Source: Oscillospiraceae bacterium (lineage in GTDB: Bacteria > Bacillota > Clostridia > Oscillospirales > Oscillospiraceae). Taken from it: DNA of 27,175 nucleotides. Positions 12,979 through 20,444 of this stretch are shown here, piece by piece. The first letter of the stretch is position 1; each line of letters begins with the position of its first letter. The stretch covers positions 1-27,175 of the forward strand of contig JAFQDY010000238.1 in the NCBI GenBank assembly GCA_017399325.1, given 5' to 3'. The notes beneath the pieces are model-generated. The model ran no database searches, was not told the origin of the DNA, and worked only from the letters and a program-made list of their open reading frames with translations. Made by a program: the position numbers and the translations under genes.

Positions 12979-14367
12979 ATGGGTAAATATTTCGGAACTG
13001 ACGGCTTCCGCGGCGAAGCCAATGTGGACCTGACTGCGGACCACGCATTTCGGGTAGGTCGTTTTTTGGGCTGGTACTATTCCCAGCAGAAGCATCGGGC
13101 AGGCAGTGATGAAACCGCCCGTGTGGTGATCGGCAAGGATACCCGCCGTTCCAGTTATATGCTGGAGTTTGCGCTGGCAGCGGGCCTCACTTCTTCCGGC
13201 GCAGACGCCTATATTTTGCACGTGACTACCACCCCTTCCGTGGCTTACATCACCCGGGTGGATGGTTTTGACTGCGGCATTATGATCTCCGCCAGCCACA
13301 ATCCCTATTACGACAACGGCATCAAACTGCTCAACTGCCACGGCGAAAAAATGGAAGAAGAAACCATCGCCCTGGTGGAAGATTATCTGGACGGCAAATT
13401 GGAACTGTTCGGCCAAAAGTGGCAAGAACTGCCCTACGCCAAGCGGGAGAATATCGGCCGTACCGTGGACTACGAAGCAGGCCGTAACCGTTATATCGGT
13501 TACCTGATCTCCTTGGGCCTGTTCTCCTTCAAGGGTATGAAGATCGGCCTGGACTGCGCCAACGGCGCATCGTGGACCATGGCCAAAGCCGTATTTGACG
13601 CATTGGGCGCAAAGACCTATGTGATCAACGCAGACCCCGATGGCACCAACATCAACCGGGATGCCGGCTCTACCCATATTGAGGGCCTGCAGAAATTCGT
13701 GGTGGAAAACTCTCTGGATGTGGGCTTTGCCTATGACGGCGACGCTGACCGCTGTCTGTGCGTAGATGAAAAGGGTCAGGTTGTTAACGGCGACCATATC
13801 CTGTATATTCTGGGTCAGTATATGCAGGAACGGGGCGCGCTGGCCAACAACACCGTGGTCACCACAGTAATGTCCAATTTCGGCCTGTACAGAGCATTGG
13901 ACGAGAAGGGCATCGGCTATGCCAAGACCGCAGTGGGCGATAAATATGTTTACGAGTATATGGTCACCAACGGCTGCCGCCTGGGCGGTGAGCAGTCCGG
14001 TCACATCATCATCTCCAAGTACGCCACCACCGGCGACGGCATTCTGACCAGTTTGAAACTGATGGAAGTGCTGATGGCGAAAAAGAAGAAGATGAGCCAG
14101 TTGACCGAGGGCCTGACCATCTATCCTCAAGTGATGAAGAATGTCCGGGTCAAATCCAAACCCGAGGCTCAAAACGACCCTGCGGTGCAGGAAGCGGTGA
14201 AAGCCATCACCGAACGGCTGGGCGATACCGGCCGTATCCTGGTTCGGGAATCCGGCACAGAACCTGTGATCCGTGTTATGGTGGAAGCGCCGGACAAGAG
14301 CATCTGTCAGGAGTGTGTGGAGCAGGTGGTGGATGTGATCTGCGCCAGAGGTCACGCAAGAGTATAA
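12979..14367 (+). CDS. glmM: Phosphoglucosamine mutase
   Basis: 462 residues, the usual GlmM length. It opens with GKYFGTDGFRG (2-12). The active-site loop ISASHNP (103-109) has Ser106 as the phosphorylated serine. The metal loop is DGDADR (252-257), the sugar-binding loop GGEQSGH (335-341), and the phosphate loop RESGTEPVIRVMVE lies near the C-terminus. SASHNP with GEQSGH separates GlmM from PMM/PGM relatives. It converts glucosamine 6-phosphate to glucosamine 1-phosphate in the cytosol, for UDP-GlcNAc, peptidoglycan and surface polysaccharides. It begins 2 bases after the acetyltransferase stop, with AAGGAG inside that gene's end, so the two are translationally linked. The acetyltransferase would act on its product. 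Confidence 0.96.
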   Translation: MGKYFGTDGFRGEANVDLTADHAFRVGRFLGWYYSQQKHRAGSDETARVVIGKDTRRSSYMLEFALAAGLTSSGADAYILHVTTTPSVAYITRVDGFDCGIMISASHNPYYDNGIKLLNCHGEKMEEETIALVEDYLDGKLELFGQKWQELPYAKRENIGRTVDYEAGRNRYIGYLISLGLFSFKGMKIGLDCANGASWTMAKAVFDALGAKTYVINADPDGTNINRDAGSTHIEGLQKFVVENSLDVGFAYDGDADRCLCVDEKGQVVNGDHILYILGQYMQERGALANNTVVTTVMSNFGLYRALDEKGIGYAKTAVGDKYVYEYMVTNGCRLGGEQSGHIIISKYATTGDGILTSLKLMEVLMAKKKKMSQLTEGLTIYPQVMKNVRVKSKPEAQNDPAVQEAVKAITERLGDTGRILVRESGTEPVIRVMVEAPDKSICQECVEQVVDVICARGHARV

Positions 14368-14375
14368 GATAAAAC

Positions 14376-14410
14376 AAAAATCAGCATCGCAATTTGCGAT
14401 GCTGATTTTT
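14376..14410. terminator. Bidirectional terminator between glmM and nupQ
   Basis: A perfect 16-bp stem (14376-14391 with 14395-14410) with a tight 3-base loop. The A-run and T-run are at the outer ends, so it works in both directions. It sits between the convergent glmM stop and the end of the nup operon at 14419. Confidence 0.92.
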
Positions 14411-14418
14411 TATACGAT

Positions 14419-15369
14419 TTACCGCTCTTCCCGGAAGTAGGAAAGACCCAGACTCTGGGGCGGTTGATGCTCACGCTTTTTCCGCATACTGGTGATGATC
14501 AGCACCAGCAGAGTCACTACATAGGGAAGCATCTTAAACAGCGCCTTGCCGGCAAAACTCACGCCGGGAATATAACTGCTTGCCACATACAATGCACCGA
14601 AAGCCACAGAACCGAAGATGGCAATGGTGGGGTTCCAAACGGTGAAGATAACCAGCGCAATTGCCAGCCAACCGATGGTATCAACGCAGTATTCCCAGTT
14701 GCCCTTCAGGTAGTCCATAATGAAGGCCAGACCACCCAAACCGGCAATCGCGCAGCCGATGCAGGTTGCCACATAGCGGTACTTGGAAACGTTGATGCCG
14801 GCAGCGTCGGCAGTTGCAGGGTTTTCACCAACAGCCCGCAGGTGGAGGCCCACACGGGTCTTGTTGAGCACATAGGTGGTGACGATCGCGATGGCCAAAG
14901 CCAAATACACGAACACACCGTATTCCAGAACCAAATCACCAAACACGCCCAAACGGTCAGTGAAGGGAATCAGCGGAGCGGTAAAGTACTTGCTGCCCTT
15001 GGTAAAAATGGTGGTGGCTTCGTTAATGATATACTCGGAAAGGCCGATACCCAGCGTTGTGATGGCCAGACCGGTCATATTCTGATTGGCCCGCAGGGTA
15101 ATGGTCAGGAAACTGAACAGCAGGCCCATCAGCGCGCCGCCGATCAGTGCCGCGATCAGCGGAATGATGATGGCCAAAATAGGCACAACAGCAACACCCA
15201 CGGCTTTGAAATACAAATACTCTGCGTAGCAGCCGCAGGCCGCACCCACGCACATAATGCCGGGAATACCCAAATTCAAATGGCCTACTTTTTCGGTAAT
15301 GGTTTCACCGGTAGAACCCAGCAGCAGGGACATACCCAATCGAATCGCGCTTACAAGAAAGGCTACCAT
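14419..15369 (-). CDS. nupQ: Nucleoside ABC transporter permease (NupQ/NupC-like)
   Basis: 316 residues with about eight to nine hydrophobic helices, a BPD_transp_2 type permease. Family marks are GSTGETITEKVGHLNLGIPGIM near residue 18, LRANQNMTGLAITTLGIGLSEY in the middle, and VGLHLRAVGENPATADAAGINV, the loop that contacts the ATPase. The G(V/L)NP...ADAAGI motif is typical of the Bacillus NupQ / Lactococcus NupC line. It forms the membrane channel with NupP. Its ATG overlaps the NupP stop by one base (TAATG), with GGAGA inside the NupP end, so the two are made together. Last gene of the operon; terminator at 14376-14410. Confidence 0.9.
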   Translation of the reverse strand: MVAFLVSAIRLGMSLLLGSTGETITEKVGHLNLGIPGIMCVGAACGCYAEYLYFKAVGVAVVPILAIIIPLIAALIGGALMGLLFSFLTITLRANQNMTGLAITTLGIGLSEYIINEATTIFTKGSKYFTAPLIPFTDRLGVFGDLVLEYGVFVYLALAIAIVTTYVLNKTRVGLHLRAVGENPATADAAGINVSKYRYVATCIGCAIAGLGGLAFIMDYLKGNWEYCVDTIGWLAIALVIFTVWNPTIAIFGSVAFGALYVASSYIPGVSFAGKALFKMLPYVVTLLVLIITSMRKKREHQPPQSLGLSYFREER

Positions 15370-16466
15370 TATACATTCTCCTTTCTGTTCTTGCGTGTGA
15401 CCACGCGGTACTGCAGAAAGAACTCACAACCGATGATGAACAGCAGGATAATGCCGATCACAATATCGGAAATGGAACTGGAGATTCGGAAATCCGTAGA
15501 TACCTGCTGCGCGCCCTGATCCAGGAAAACCAGCAGGAAGGAGGTCAGTACCATATAAAGCGGGTCGAACTTGCCCAACCAGGAGACCATAATGGCCGTA
15601 AAGCCGCGTCCGCCGGCGGTGGTGGTGCTGATGGTGTGGTTGGTGCCGCCCACCAGCAGAAGACCTGCCAGACCGCAGATGGCGCCGGACAGAAGCATAG
15701 TTCGGATAATGACCTTTTTCACGTTGATGCCGATGTAGCGTGCGGTGTTTTCGCTTTCACCCACAACGGAAATTTCGTAACCCTGTTTGCTGTACTTCAA
15801 GTAGATGTAAGCCAGCACGGTCACAACGGCAACGATCAACACATTCAAAAGGTAAGCCTGGTTGCCGATCACCGGCAGACCAAACTGGGGCATAGGTGTC
15901 AGAACACCGGAGCCGTCCTTTACAAAGACCTTCAGGAAGTAGTCCACCAACTGGGTGGCCACATAGTTCATCATCAGGGTGAACAGGGTCTCGTTGGTGT
16001 TCCAGTAGGCTTTGAAAATAGCAGGCAGAACCGCCCAGATCGTACCGGCCAAAATACTGACCGCGACCATAACCAAAATGAGCAGACCGGTAGGAAGTGC
16101 GCTGCCCAGGAACATCATGGTGGCAACGCAAGCCAGGCCGCTGATAAGCACCTGACCTTCCGCGCCGATGTTCCAGAATTTCATTTTAAAAGCGGGGGTC
16201 ACAGCCAGAGAGACACACAGCAGCATAGCCACACCTTGCAGCATATTCCAGATGCGTCGGGGGGAGCCAAACACACCGGATACCATAGAGCCGTACACGG
16301 CAAGCGGATTCTTCTTGGTCAGCAGAGTGATCAGAATACCGGACAGCAGCAGTGCGGCCAACACGGCGATGGCGCGAACCAGCAAGCGATATTTCCAGGT
16401 GACAGAGCCGGGATCACGCTTTACGATATGCACCAAGGGGGCAAGGGTTTTCTCAGTTTTCGCCAT
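15369..16466 (-). CDS. nupP: Nucleoside ABC transporter permease (NupP/NupB-like)
   Basis: 365 residues. A hydrophilic N-terminus of about 25 residues is followed by roughly nine helices. The segment NMLQGVAMLLCVSLAVTPAF, then FWNIGAEGQVLISGL, is the usual NupP entry region. YEISVVGESENTARYIGINVKK is the cytosolic coupling loop, and GGRGFTAIMVSWLGKFDP is also conserved in this family. It should pair with NupQ to form the pore. Its start overlaps the NupO end by 14 bases, consistent with one polycistronic message and coupled translation. Confidence 0.9.
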   Translation of the reverse strand: MAKTEKTLAPLVHIVKRDPGSVTWKYRLLVRAIAVLAALLLSGILITLLTKKNPLAVYGSMVSGVFGSPRRIWNMLQGVAMLLCVSLAVTPAFKMKFWNIGAEGQVLISGLACVATMMFLGSALPTGLLILVMVAVSILAGTIWAVLPAIFKAYWNTNETLFTLMMNYVATQLVDYFLKVFVKDGSGVLTPMPQFGLPVIGNQAYLLNVLIVAVVTVLAYIYLKYSKQGYEISVVGESENTARYIGINVKKVIIRTMLLSGAICGLAGLLLVGGTNHTISTTTAGGRGFTAIMVSWLGKFDPLYMVLTSFLLVFLDQGAQQVSTDFRISSSISDIVIGIILLFIIGCEFFLQYRVVTRKNRKENV

Positions 16467-18003
16467 GAAGCGCGTCCTCCTTTTCCTGGGATTTTGTCAT
16501 TAAAAGACCGATCTCGTCCTTACGGGCGGTACGGCCGTCTACAATGCCGGCGATCCGTCCGCCGTTGATGACCATGATCCGGTCACACAACTCCAGCAGT
16601 ACGTCCAGATCCTCACCTACGAAGATCACGGCGGTGCCGCGTTCTTTCTGCTGGTTGAGCAGATTGTAAATGGTATAAGATGCGTTCACGTCCAGGCCCC
16701 GGACAGGGTAAGCGGCCATCAAAACGGTAGGGGAGGCAGCAATTTCACGACCGACCAGAACCTTCTGCACGTTGCCGCCGGAAAGGTGACGGACAGGTGT
16801 GCTGGCGCCGGGGGTCACCACTTGCAGGTCGTGGATAATGTGTTCAGCCAGATCCTTGGGCTCCCGGCGATGCAGGAACATACCGCGACCCTTCCGGTAG
16901 GAGCGGAGCATCATATTGTCCACGATGTCCATATTGCCCACAAGGCCCATACCCAGGCGGTCTTCAGGGACGAAGGACAGACGTACACCCAGATCACGGA
17001 TCTGAATGGGTGTTTTGTTCCGCAGATCATCGATCTGACCTGTCTTGGGGTTGTGGTAGTAAATGTCGCCTCCTGTCAGGTGATGCAGACCGGCGATGGC
17101 TTCCAGCATTTCACGCTGACCGGAACCGGCGATACCTGCAATGCCCAAAATCTCACCGGAACGGGCGGTGAAGGAGATGTCATCCAAAACCGTATTGCCC
17201 AAAGCATCCACGGAAGAAATGTGCTGGACCTCCAACCGGTCAGTCACATTCTGCGGCTCGGCCCGGTCAATGTTCAGGGTGATTTTCTTGCCAACCATCA
17301 TCTCGGTCAACTGGCTTTCGGTTGTTTCGGCGGTGTTGACTGTGCCGATGTATTCGCCCTTACGCAGGACGGTCACCCGGCCGGACAGGCTCAGAACCTC
17401 GTGCAGTTTGTGGGTGATAATGATAATGCACTTGCCGTCATCCCGCATACGGCGCAGCACCGCGAACAACTTCTGGGTCTCCTGAGGCGTCAAAACAGCG
17501 GTGGGCTCGTCCAAAATCAAAATGTCAGCGCCCCGGTAAAGGACCTTGATGATCTCAACGGTCTGCTTTTCGGAAACGGACATATTATAGATCTTCTTCC
17601 GGGGGTCGATCTCAAAGCCGTATTTATGGCAGATCTCGTCCACCTTTTCCTCGGCGACCTTCAGATTGTATTTTTTCTGTTCTTCAAGACCCAGAATAAT
17701 ATTCTCGGTTGCGCTGAACAGGTCGACCAGTTTGAAATGCTGGTGGATCATACCAATCTTGTAGGCAAACGCATCCTTGGGGGAGGCGATGGTTACTTCC
17801 TCGCCGTTGATAAAAATACGGCCCTCATCCGGGAAGTAAATGCCTGCGACCATATTCATCAAAGTGGTCTTGCCGCTGCCGTTTTCGCCTAAAATGGCCA
17901 AAATCTCACCGTGATACACTTCAAGGTCGCAATTTTTGTTTGCCACTACGCGACCAAAGGTCTTGGTGATGCCGCGACATTCCAATGCGATTGGTTTTGC
18001 CAT
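16453..18003 (-). CDS. nupO: Nucleoside ABC transporter ATP-binding protein (duplicated NBD)
   Basis: 516 residues from the ATG at 18003 (GGAGG 7 bases upstream; an upstream in-frame ATG at 18045 has no site and sits in a hairpin). Two fused nucleotide-binding domains. Domain 1 has an intact Walker A GENGSGKT (39-46), Q-loop Gln88, a divergent signature SVSEKQ (142-147), Walker B ILILDE (161-166) and H-loop His198. Domain 2 has a degenerate Walker A (GIAGSGQRE) but an intact signature LSGGNVQKV, and PVRGLD replaces the usual PTRGLD. One competent and one degenerate half is the normal pattern for sugar/nucleoside importers of this type. It drives the NupP-NupQ channel from the cytosolic side. 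Confidence 0.93.
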   Translation of the reverse strand: MAKPIALECRGITKTFGRVVANKNCDLEVYHGEILAILGENGSGKTTLMNMVAGIYFPDEGRIFINGEEVTIASPKDAFAYKIGMIHQHFKLVDLFSATENIILGLEEQKKYNLKVAEEKVDEICHKYGFEIDPRKKIYNMSVSEKQTVEIIKVLYRGADILILDEPTAVLTPQETQKLFAVLRRMRDDGKCIIIITHKLHEVLSLSGRVTVLRKGEYIGTVNTAETTESQLTEMMVGKKITLNIDRAEPQNVTDRLEVQHISSVDALGNTVLDDISFTARSGEILGIAGIAGSGQREMLEAIAGLHHLTGGDIYYHNPKTGQIDDLRNKTPIQIRDLGVRLSFVPEDRLGMGLVGNMDIVDNMMLRSYRKGRGMFLHRREPKDLAEHIIHDLQVVTPGASTPVRHLSGGNVQKVLVGREIAASPTVLMAAYPVRGLDVNASYTIYNLLNQQKERGTAVIFVGEDLDVLLELCDRIMVINGGRIAGIVDGRTARKDEIGLLMTKSQEKEDALHGEN

Positions 18004-18032
18004 AATGATTCCTCCGAAACTAGTATTTGTAC

Positions 18033-18070
18033 CTGATAAAAGCAAAGCCGAATGCCTTTCCCTTTATCAG
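18033..18070 (-). other. RNA hairpin in the nupN-nupO intergenic region, start-proximal
   Basis: Perfect 8-bp outer stem (18033-18040 with 18063-18070) around a 22-base interior that can add about four more pairs. It ends about 17 bases before the nupO binding site and has no U-tract, so it is not a terminator. It may protect or gate the nupO-proximal mRNA. Confidence 0.5.
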
Positions 18071-18085
18071 ATATAAATAACCAAG

Positions 18086-18117
18086 TATGGGACAGAGCCT
18101 TCCGGCCCTGTCCCATA
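18086..18117 (-). other. Strong intercistronic hairpin between nupN and nupO
   Basis: A 14-bp stem (18086-18099 with 18104-18117, one G-U pair) closed by a GGAA tetraloop on the minus-strand RNA. It lies 17 bases after the nupN stop. The downstream bases (ACTTGGTTATTT) are a poor U-tract, so it probably acts as an RNase barrier or partial terminator. Either role would leave more message for the binding protein than for the ATPase and permeases, as is common for ABC importers. Confidence 0.65.
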
Positions 18118-18134
18118 TGAATGACTCGAACGGA

Positions 18135-19346
18135 TTAGAACTTTTCGTTCAGGCAGGTGATGCCGTCGATCTTCAGATCGAAGTAAGGAGCAGACTGAGT
18201 CTTGGACTCCTCGAAGATGCCGTCGATAACAGCATCGCCGGTAGCAGCAGCGCCGGCAACGGTGAAGTTCTTGGTGTCAAATACCTTAACGGTACCGTTC
18301 TTCAGACCCTCAACAGCGGCCTTCAGAGCGTCCAGAGTGCCTTCAGCAGCCACATCCTGGTTGATACCGGTCAGAACGACAGAACCTTCGTTGATGCCGC
18401 CGCACCAGTCGGTGTCGATAGTAGCACCGGTGTTAGCGCACTTGATGATGTAAGCAAAGTAGGGAGCCCAGTTGATACGGGAAGAGACGATGAAGGTCTC
18501 GGGGCAGGACTCGTAGGTAGCGCCGTTGTAGGAAACGTTGGGAACCTTAGCAGCCTCGCAAGCGCCGGGAGCGCCCATGGAGTCAGCGTGCTGGGAGATC
18601 AGAACGCACTTTCTGGCGATCAGAGCCTCGGCAGCGTTCTGCTCTTCAACTGCGTCATACCAGGAACCGGTGAACTGAACGTCCATGGTGACGGAGGGGC
18701 ATACGGACTTAGCGCCCAGGTAGAAGGAAGAGTAACCGGAGATAACCTCAGCGTAGGTGAAAGCACCGACATAACCCATCTTGGCTTCCTCAGCAGTGAT
18801 CTTGCCGGCCTCGATCATTTCGTTCAGCTTCATACCTGCAGCGATACCTGCCAGGTAACGGCCTTCGTAGATGGAAGCGAAAGCGTTGTGGTAGTTAGCA
18901 ACATTTTCCAGGTGAGCCTTGTAGCCGGTAGCGTGGCAGAACTGAACTTCGGGGAATTCCTTAGCAGCCTGCAGCATGAAGTCTTCGTGACCGAAGGAGT
19001 TAGCGAAGACAATGTCACAGCCCTGGTCTACCAGGTCAGCAGCGGCTTCGTAGCACTCTTTGCCTTCGGGAACGTTGGTCTTGATGATGTACTGAGTCTC
19101 GGTCAGGCCCAGAGCCTTGATAGCTTCGTCAGCAGCATCCAAGAAGTTCTTGTCGTAGGTGGACTTCTCGTCGTGCAGGCAGATGAAGCCGATCTTGAAA
19201 TCAGCCTTTACTTCGAAATCCTTGGTGATTTCCTTGGAGGGCAGGGGAGAATCGGACATACCCTTAGTCTCGTTGCCCTTTTTGCCGCAAGCGGCCATGG
19301 AAACAACCATCAGAACCACCAACAGCAATGCGAATAACTTTTTCAT
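18135..19346 (-). CDS. nupN: BMP/Med-family nucleoside-binding lipoprotein
   Basis: 403 residues from the ATG at 19346. An ATG 15 bases upstream forms part of the GGAGG binding site itself. A lipoprotein signal peptide (MKKLFALLLVVLMVVSMAAC) puts the lipid-bearing Cys at residue 20. The rest is a periplasmic-binding-type BMP/PnrA fold: FKIGFICLHDEKSTYDKNF with the purine-contacting loop, GCDIVFANSFGHEDFM, AGIAAG and GYVGAFTYAEVISGYSSF. Members bind purine and pyrimidine nucleosides outside the membrane and deliver them to the NupP/Q channel. First gene of nupN-O-P-Q, with a guanine-type riboswitch leader that fits a purine nucleoside substrate. An intercistronic hairpin follows. Confidence 0.93.
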   Translation of the reverse strand: MKKLFALLLVVLMVVSMAACGKKGNETKGMSDSPLPSKEITKDFEVKADFKIGFICLHDEKSTYDKNFLDAADEAIKALGLTETQYIIKTNVPEGKECYEAAADLVDQGCDIVFANSFGHEDFMLQAAKEFPEVQFCHATGYKAHLENVANYHNAFASIYEGRYLAGIAAGMKLNEMIEAGKITAEEAKMGYVGAFTYAEVISGYSSFYLGAKSVCPSVTMDVQFTGSWYDAVEEQNAAEALIARKCVLISQHADSMGAPGACEAAKVPNVSYNGATYESCPETFIVSSRINWAPYFAYIIKCANTGATIDTDWCGGINEGSVVLTGINQDVAAEGTLDALKAAVEGLKNGTVKVFDTKNFTVAGAAATGDAVIDGIFEESKTQSAPYFDLKIDGITCLNEKF

Positions 19347-19378
19347 TGTGTTTTCCTCCATTTTTGTTTTTACTATTA

Positions 19379-19423
19379 TTTACCGGATTCCGAGGAAATA
19401 TTTTCGGAAGGCGATAAGGTAAA
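19379..19423 (-). other. Leader hairpin between riboswitch terminator and nupN ribosome binding site
   Basis: Two stacked 6-bp helices on the minus strand (19379-19384 with 19418-19423; inner arms TTCCGA and TCGGAA at 19404-19409 and 19389-19394). It immediately follows the riboswitch terminator U-tract and ends about 25 bases before the nupN binding site. No U-tract follows. It may stabilise the read-through message. Confidence 0.45.
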
Positions 19424-19458
19424 CAAATAAAAAGGGCAGAATGCAAACGCAAACTGCC
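19424..19458 (-). terminator. Riboswitch-controlled intrinsic terminator of the nup operon
   Basis: On the minus strand, GGCAG (19458 to 19454) pairs with CTGCC (19439 to 19435). An inner TGC/GCA helix closes a 4-base loop, and a U-tract TTTTTATTTG (19433 to 19424) follows. It lies in the untranslated leader, 28 bases after the aptamer and about 78 bases before nupN. Its 5' arm (CTGGCAG, 19460 to 19454) can instead pair 7 bp with TTGCCAG (19566 to 19560), the 5' strand of aptamer helix P1, so terminator and antiterminator exclude each other. Confidence 0.8.
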
Positions 19459-19485
19459 AGCAACCCCACAAAATGGGACTTGAAA

Positions 19486-19563
19486 CCAATAGTCGCAACT
19501 TAAAGGCGTTGCGGTAGAAACATTTGGGCCCAACGCTTCCGCGTTACTCCAAAACTATACTGG
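19486..19563 (-). promoter_or_regulatory. Guanine-type purine riboswitch aptamer of the nup operon
   Basis: The minus strand carries the purine aptamer core. P1 pairs 19563-19558 with 19491-19486. J2-3 reads GTTTCTACC (19521 to 19513), P3 is a 6-bp helix (19513-19508 with 19499-19494) with loop GCCTTTAA, and J3-1 is ACTAT. The base that reads the ligand (position 74 in B. subtilis xpt) is C, at 19492, which specifies guanine or hypoxanthine; adenine aptamers have U. U22 and U51 equivalents are also present (19557, 19516), while A24 is G (19555). L2 keeps GA..TA and TGG but has an extra 4-bp, GGAA-capped hairpin between them. Purine binding should stabilise P1, free the terminator arm and switch the transporter off. 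The 434 bases between nupN and xpt (19347-19780) hold only this leader and the two divergent promoters. Confidence 0.85.
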
Positions 19564-19587
19564 CAATCATATGAAAACTACCCTACA

Positions 19588-19617
19588 ATGATAACACATT
19601 TTGCGCTTTTTTGTCAA
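19588..19617 (-). promoter_or_regulatory. SigA-type promoter of the nup operon
   Basis: On the minus strand: perfect TTGACA (19617 to 19612), an 18-base spacer, and TATCAT (19593 to 19588, 5/6 match) preceded by TGT as an extended -10. The start site near 19581 puts the riboswitch P1 about 18 bases into the transcript. Confidence 0.85.
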
Positions 19618-19717
19618 CCGCTTTGGCGCTTTTTGGCGAAAATTGTAGCAAAAACGGAAAGAAAAGTTTTTTGCAGCATTTCCTTGTGAAAAATACACAA
19701 TGAAGTTGTATTTGGTG

Positions 19718-19746
19718 TTGCAACAAAGCGGGGAAACTGCTATAAT
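19718..19746 (+). promoter_or_regulatory. SigA-type promoter of xpt
   Basis: TTGCAA at 19718-19723, 17 bases, and a perfect TATAAT at 19741-19746 with TG at the extended -10 position. The start near 19753 leaves a leader of under 30 bases, too short for a purine riboswitch. Confidence 0.85.
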
Positions 19747-19780
19747 GAAACCATCAAATAAAGAAAAAGAGGGGCGCGCT

Positions 19781-20371
19781 ATGAACTGTTTGGAAGCAAG
19801 AATCGTCAAAGACGGCGTGGTAAAAGAGGGAAATGTTCTGAAAGTGGACAGTTTTCTGAACCACCAGATGGATATTGACCTGATGAACGAGATCGGCAAG
19901 GAATTTTACGACCGTTTTCGGCACAAACCCATCAATAAGATCCTGACCATCGAGGCTTCCGGCATCGCCATTGCCTATGCGGTCGCGCAGCAGTTCCATG
20001 TGCCGCTGCTGTTCGCTAAGAAATCCAAGAGCATCAACATCGCCGGCGATACATATACGGCCGAAGTGGAATCCTTCACCCATAAGAACAAAAATACTGT
20101 GGTGGTATCCAAGCAGTTTTTGTCGAAAGATGACCGGGTGCTGATCGTGGACGACTTTTTGGCCAACGGCTGCGCTTTGCAGGGGCTTATCTCCATTGTA
20201 GACCAAGCCGGCGGCACCGTGGAAGGCATTGCCATTGCCGTTGAAAAAGGCTTTCAGGTTGGCGGCCAGGTGATCCGGAATCTGGGCTACCATCTGGAGT
20301 CCCTAGCTATCGTGGAGTCCATGAACCACGAGACCGGAGAGATCGTGTTCCGCCGGAAAGAAAAGGAATAA
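19781..20371 (+). CDS. xpt: Xanthine phosphoribosyltransferase
   Basis: 196 residues from the ATG at 19781 (AGAGGGG upstream). An earlier in-frame ATG at 19700 lies upstream of the promoter. Family marks are MNCLEARI at the start, VDSFLNHQMDI, the EASGIAIA loop, and the PRPP-binding motif RVLIVDDFLANGCAL. Xpt makes XMP from xanthine and PRPP in the cytosol and so salvages purine toward GMP. It stands divergent from the nucleoside transporter, so uptake and salvage flank one control region. In B. subtilis xpt is itself under a guanine riboswitch, but here its own leader is too short. Transcribed alone, with its own terminator. Confidence 0.95.
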   Translation: MNCLEARIVKDGVVKEGNVLKVDSFLNHQMDIDLMNEIGKEFYDRFRHKPINKILTIEASGIAIAYAVAQQFHVPLLFAKKSKSINIAGDTYTAEVESFTHKNKNTVVVSKQFLSKDDRVLIVDDFLANGCALQGLISIVDQAGGTVEGIAIAVEKGFQVGGQVIRNLGYHLESLAIVESMNHETGEIVFRRKEKE

Positions 20372-20377
20372 AACCCC

Positions 20378-20413
20378 AAACGCAGTCAGGACTTTCTCTT
20401 GGCTGCGTTTTTT
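20378..20413 (+). terminator. Rho-independent terminator of xpt
   Basis: An 11-bp stem with one G-U pair (20378-20388 with 20400-20410), an 11-base loop and six T residues (20408-20413), starting 6 bases after the xpt stop. Confidence 0.9.
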
Positions 20414-20444
20414 GTGGGCGGGGGTCGGGAGATGGAAATACTTC

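Noticed and set aside
12973..14355. Long open frame (460 codons) on the minus strand opposite glmM, and similar ones opposite the CotH, nup and polysaccharide genes
   Set aside because: The translations are rich in His, Gln and Cys with no family motifs, lack ribosome binding sites, and lie against genes with clear catalytic motifs. They are by-products of codon bias.
19486..19563. Adenine or 2'-deoxyguanosine version of the purine riboswitch
   Set aside because: The ligand-reading base is C (excludes adenine), and J2-3 keeps the U51 equivalent; the 2'-deoxyguanosine type I aptamer, as recalled, has C there. Ligand tests would settle it.
19747..19780. A riboswitch in front of xpt
   Set aside because: Only about 28 bases lie between the predicted start of transcription and the ATG, and no aptamer core sequence is present on the plus strand.
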